From the NCBI RefSeq assembly GCF_024529975.1, contig NZ_AP024897.1, forward strand, positions 1,984,001 to 2,048,000: a DNA stretch of 64,000 bases, in the 5' to 3' direction. Shown here piece by piece: positions 62,943 through 64,000 of this stretch. This stretch comes from Vibrio quintilis (GTDB taxonomy: Bacteria > Pseudomonadota > Gammaproteobacteria > Enterobacterales > Vibrionaceae). Position 1 is the stretch's first letter; each line of letters begins with the position of its first letter. The translations under genes and the position numbers were made by a program. The notes below the pieces were generated by a model that was not told where the DNA came from, searched no databases, and worked only from the letters and a program-made list of their open reading frames with translations.

Positions 62943-64000
62943 AGTTAAAACTGATTATCTGCATTTTACTGAGTTGCTGGTTGATGCCCGGGCTGGCTGC
63001 GGAAGTCAGCCAGTTTGCTGCCGGAAAAATCATGCTTGCGCAAAAGCAGGCTGAACATGATCAGCTGAAAAAAGCGATACAAACATTGCGGTCGCTGAAA
63101 GTATCTAAATCTTATGATAAAGCGTATGTTGCCCGCTTACTTGGGGTCTATTACTGGCAGAATCATCAACCGGATCCTGCAATACGGCATTTGAGTGACG
63201 CCGTCACTTATGACTTATTCAAACCACATGAAATGTGGTCATTGAAACGAATGCTTGCCGATCTGTTAACCACTCAAAAACGTTACAAACAAGCTTTGCA
63301 GTATTATCAGGAGCTTGTGAAGTCCGTCCCGCCGGAAACGAAATCGTCAGAACTAAAGCTGTCTGAATTATGGCTGACCATTGCCCAGCTTCATTATCAG
63401 TCAGAAAACTGGCGCAATGTTTTGCAAGCGTTGAAACATTACCATACTTTTGGTCTGCCTGATGCTGTATCTCCTTTATCTGTTCAGCTTGGCGCTCAGG
63501 TACAGCTCAAGCAATATACTTCAGCGATAAAAACGGTAAAACGTTTACTGGCGCTGGAACCAGAGAAAAAAAACTGGTGGTTACAGCTGACCGGTCTGGA
63601 ATTGAAACTCAAGCATTTTAAATCTGCATTATCAACACTTGAACTGGCTCAGTTACAGGGGATTCACTTATCAGCAGCAAATCAGAGATTATTAGCTCAG
63701 CTTTATGGCCAGTGCGGTATTCCGGAGCGGGCAGCAAGAATTCTGGAGCGTTTATATCAAGACTCTCATGCACCAAAGTATCAGGTCCGGATTGCTTACT
63801 ACTGGCAACAGGCGAAAGAGTGGGATAAAGCCATGCTGAAGTGGCAGCAGGCTGCGAAATCACAGACTAAATATTACTGGCAGCTTGCTCAGCTTCAGAT
63901 GCAGCAGGGGTTGTATCAGCAAGCGCTTCAATCACTTGATGCTTATTCGCAGGAGAAAAGAGCGCAGGAGAAAAGAACAGCCCGGGTTGCTTTATTAAGG
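62939..64000 (+). CDS. TPR-repeat protein of the TonB2 operon (partial, runs off the window)
   Basis: 354 codons are visible with no stop before the window end. A signal peptide (MKLKLIICILLSCWLMPGLA) is followed by helical tetratricopeptide-like repeats (AYVARLLGVYYWQNHQPDPAIRHLSDA, KRYKQALQYYQEL, FKSALSTLELAQLQG). This gene closes the TonB2 cluster in vibrios and is thought to help assemble or regulate the complex. The start overlaps the tonB2 stop, so translation is coupled. The C terminus is not seen. Confidence 0.85.
   Translation, partial: MKLKLIICILLSCWLMPGLAAEVSQFAAGKIMLAQKQAEHDQLKKAIQTLRSLKVSKSYDKAYVARLLGVYYWQNHQPDPAIRHLSDAVTYDLFKPHEMWSLKRMLADLLTTQKRYKQALQYYQELVKSVPPETKSSELKLSELWLTIAQLHYQSENWRNVLQALKHYHTFGLPDAVSPLSVQLGAQVQLKQYTSAIKTVKRLLALEPEKKNWWLQLTGLELKLKHFKSALSTLELAQLQGIHLSAANQRLLAQLYGQCGIPERAARILERLYQDSHAPKYQVRIAYYWQQAKEWDKAMLKWQQAAKSQTKYYWQLAQLQMQQGLYQQALQSLDAYSQEKRAQEKRTARVALLR

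Noticed and set aside
1..64000. CRISPR array, prophage, integron or tRNA genes
   Set aside because: No regularly spaced direct repeats, phage structural genes, attC-like array or cloverleaf were found on either strand by eye; a tRNAscan or CRISPR search would settle this.

Overview
The window looks like a chromosomal segment of a Vibrionaceae bacterium (Vibrio or a close relative). This rests on the ycjX-ycjF-tyrR order, the five-gene ttpC/exbB2/exbD2/tonB2 cluster preceded by a DUF3450 gene, an IS200-type element, and dispersed TATACCCAA...TTGGGTATA repeats. Genus is an inference; no rRNA or tRNA gene was seen. Base composition and codon use look even throughout, and there is no prophage, CRISPR array or integron.

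Layout. 1-9.7 kb is core: a gene tail of unknown identity, pabB, a class I fumarase, ycjX-ycjF, tyrR, a RimJ-like acetyltransferase, an HD hydrolase and a GNAT. 9.7-18.2 kb is mixed: a 265-bp MITE-like repeat, a secreted expansin, a Cof-type phosphatase, queE-queC, a PAS-GGDEF diguanylate cyclase, a small outer-membrane barrel, a secreted GH16-CBM6 beta-glucanase and a GNAT. 18.2-23.5 kb is a tight operon of a membrane-anchored DUF2760 protein and two unusual Hsp70 proteins. 23.8-34.4 kb holds a DEDDh exonuclease, rimO, a secreted Ig/beta-helix protein with a perfect FNR-type box upstream, a GGCT-like protein, a TerB-like protein, a small acidic protein, hrpA and an outer-membrane barrel.

34.5-46 kb carries two regulators (DeoR, AraC types), an APH-family kinase divergent from an ethanolamine-type permease and, about 7 kb further on, a class III aminotransferase resembling phosphoethanolamine phospho-lyase. 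Together these suggest uptake, phosphorylation and cobalamin-independent breakdown of an amino alcohol. Between them lie a PPP phosphatase, a FosA-like enzyme, a GNAT, a small membrane protein, an OmpA-family protein, a second full-length MITE-like repeat and a membrane diguanylate cyclase. 46.1-48.9 kb is an arsenic operon (arsR-arsH-acr3-arsC) with an operator-like dyad. A secreted GH26 mannanase follows, so three secreted wall-active proteins (expansin, GH16, GH26) lie within 40 kb, fitting life on plant or algal material.

50.5-64 kb has an M32 carboxypeptidase, a DUF4123 protein (the type VI secretion effector-adaptor family) followed by a zinc-dependent phospholipase C-like protein (an orphan adaptor-effector candidate), a sodium:alanine/glycine symporter behind a tandem glycine riboswitch, a 51-residue membrane protein paired with a membrane-anchored coiled-coil protein, an intact IS200-type insertion, a lactate/malate-dehydrogenase relative with an odd specificity residue, and the TonB2 operon with a Fur-box-like palindrome at its start. 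The last gene, a TPR protein, runs off the window end.
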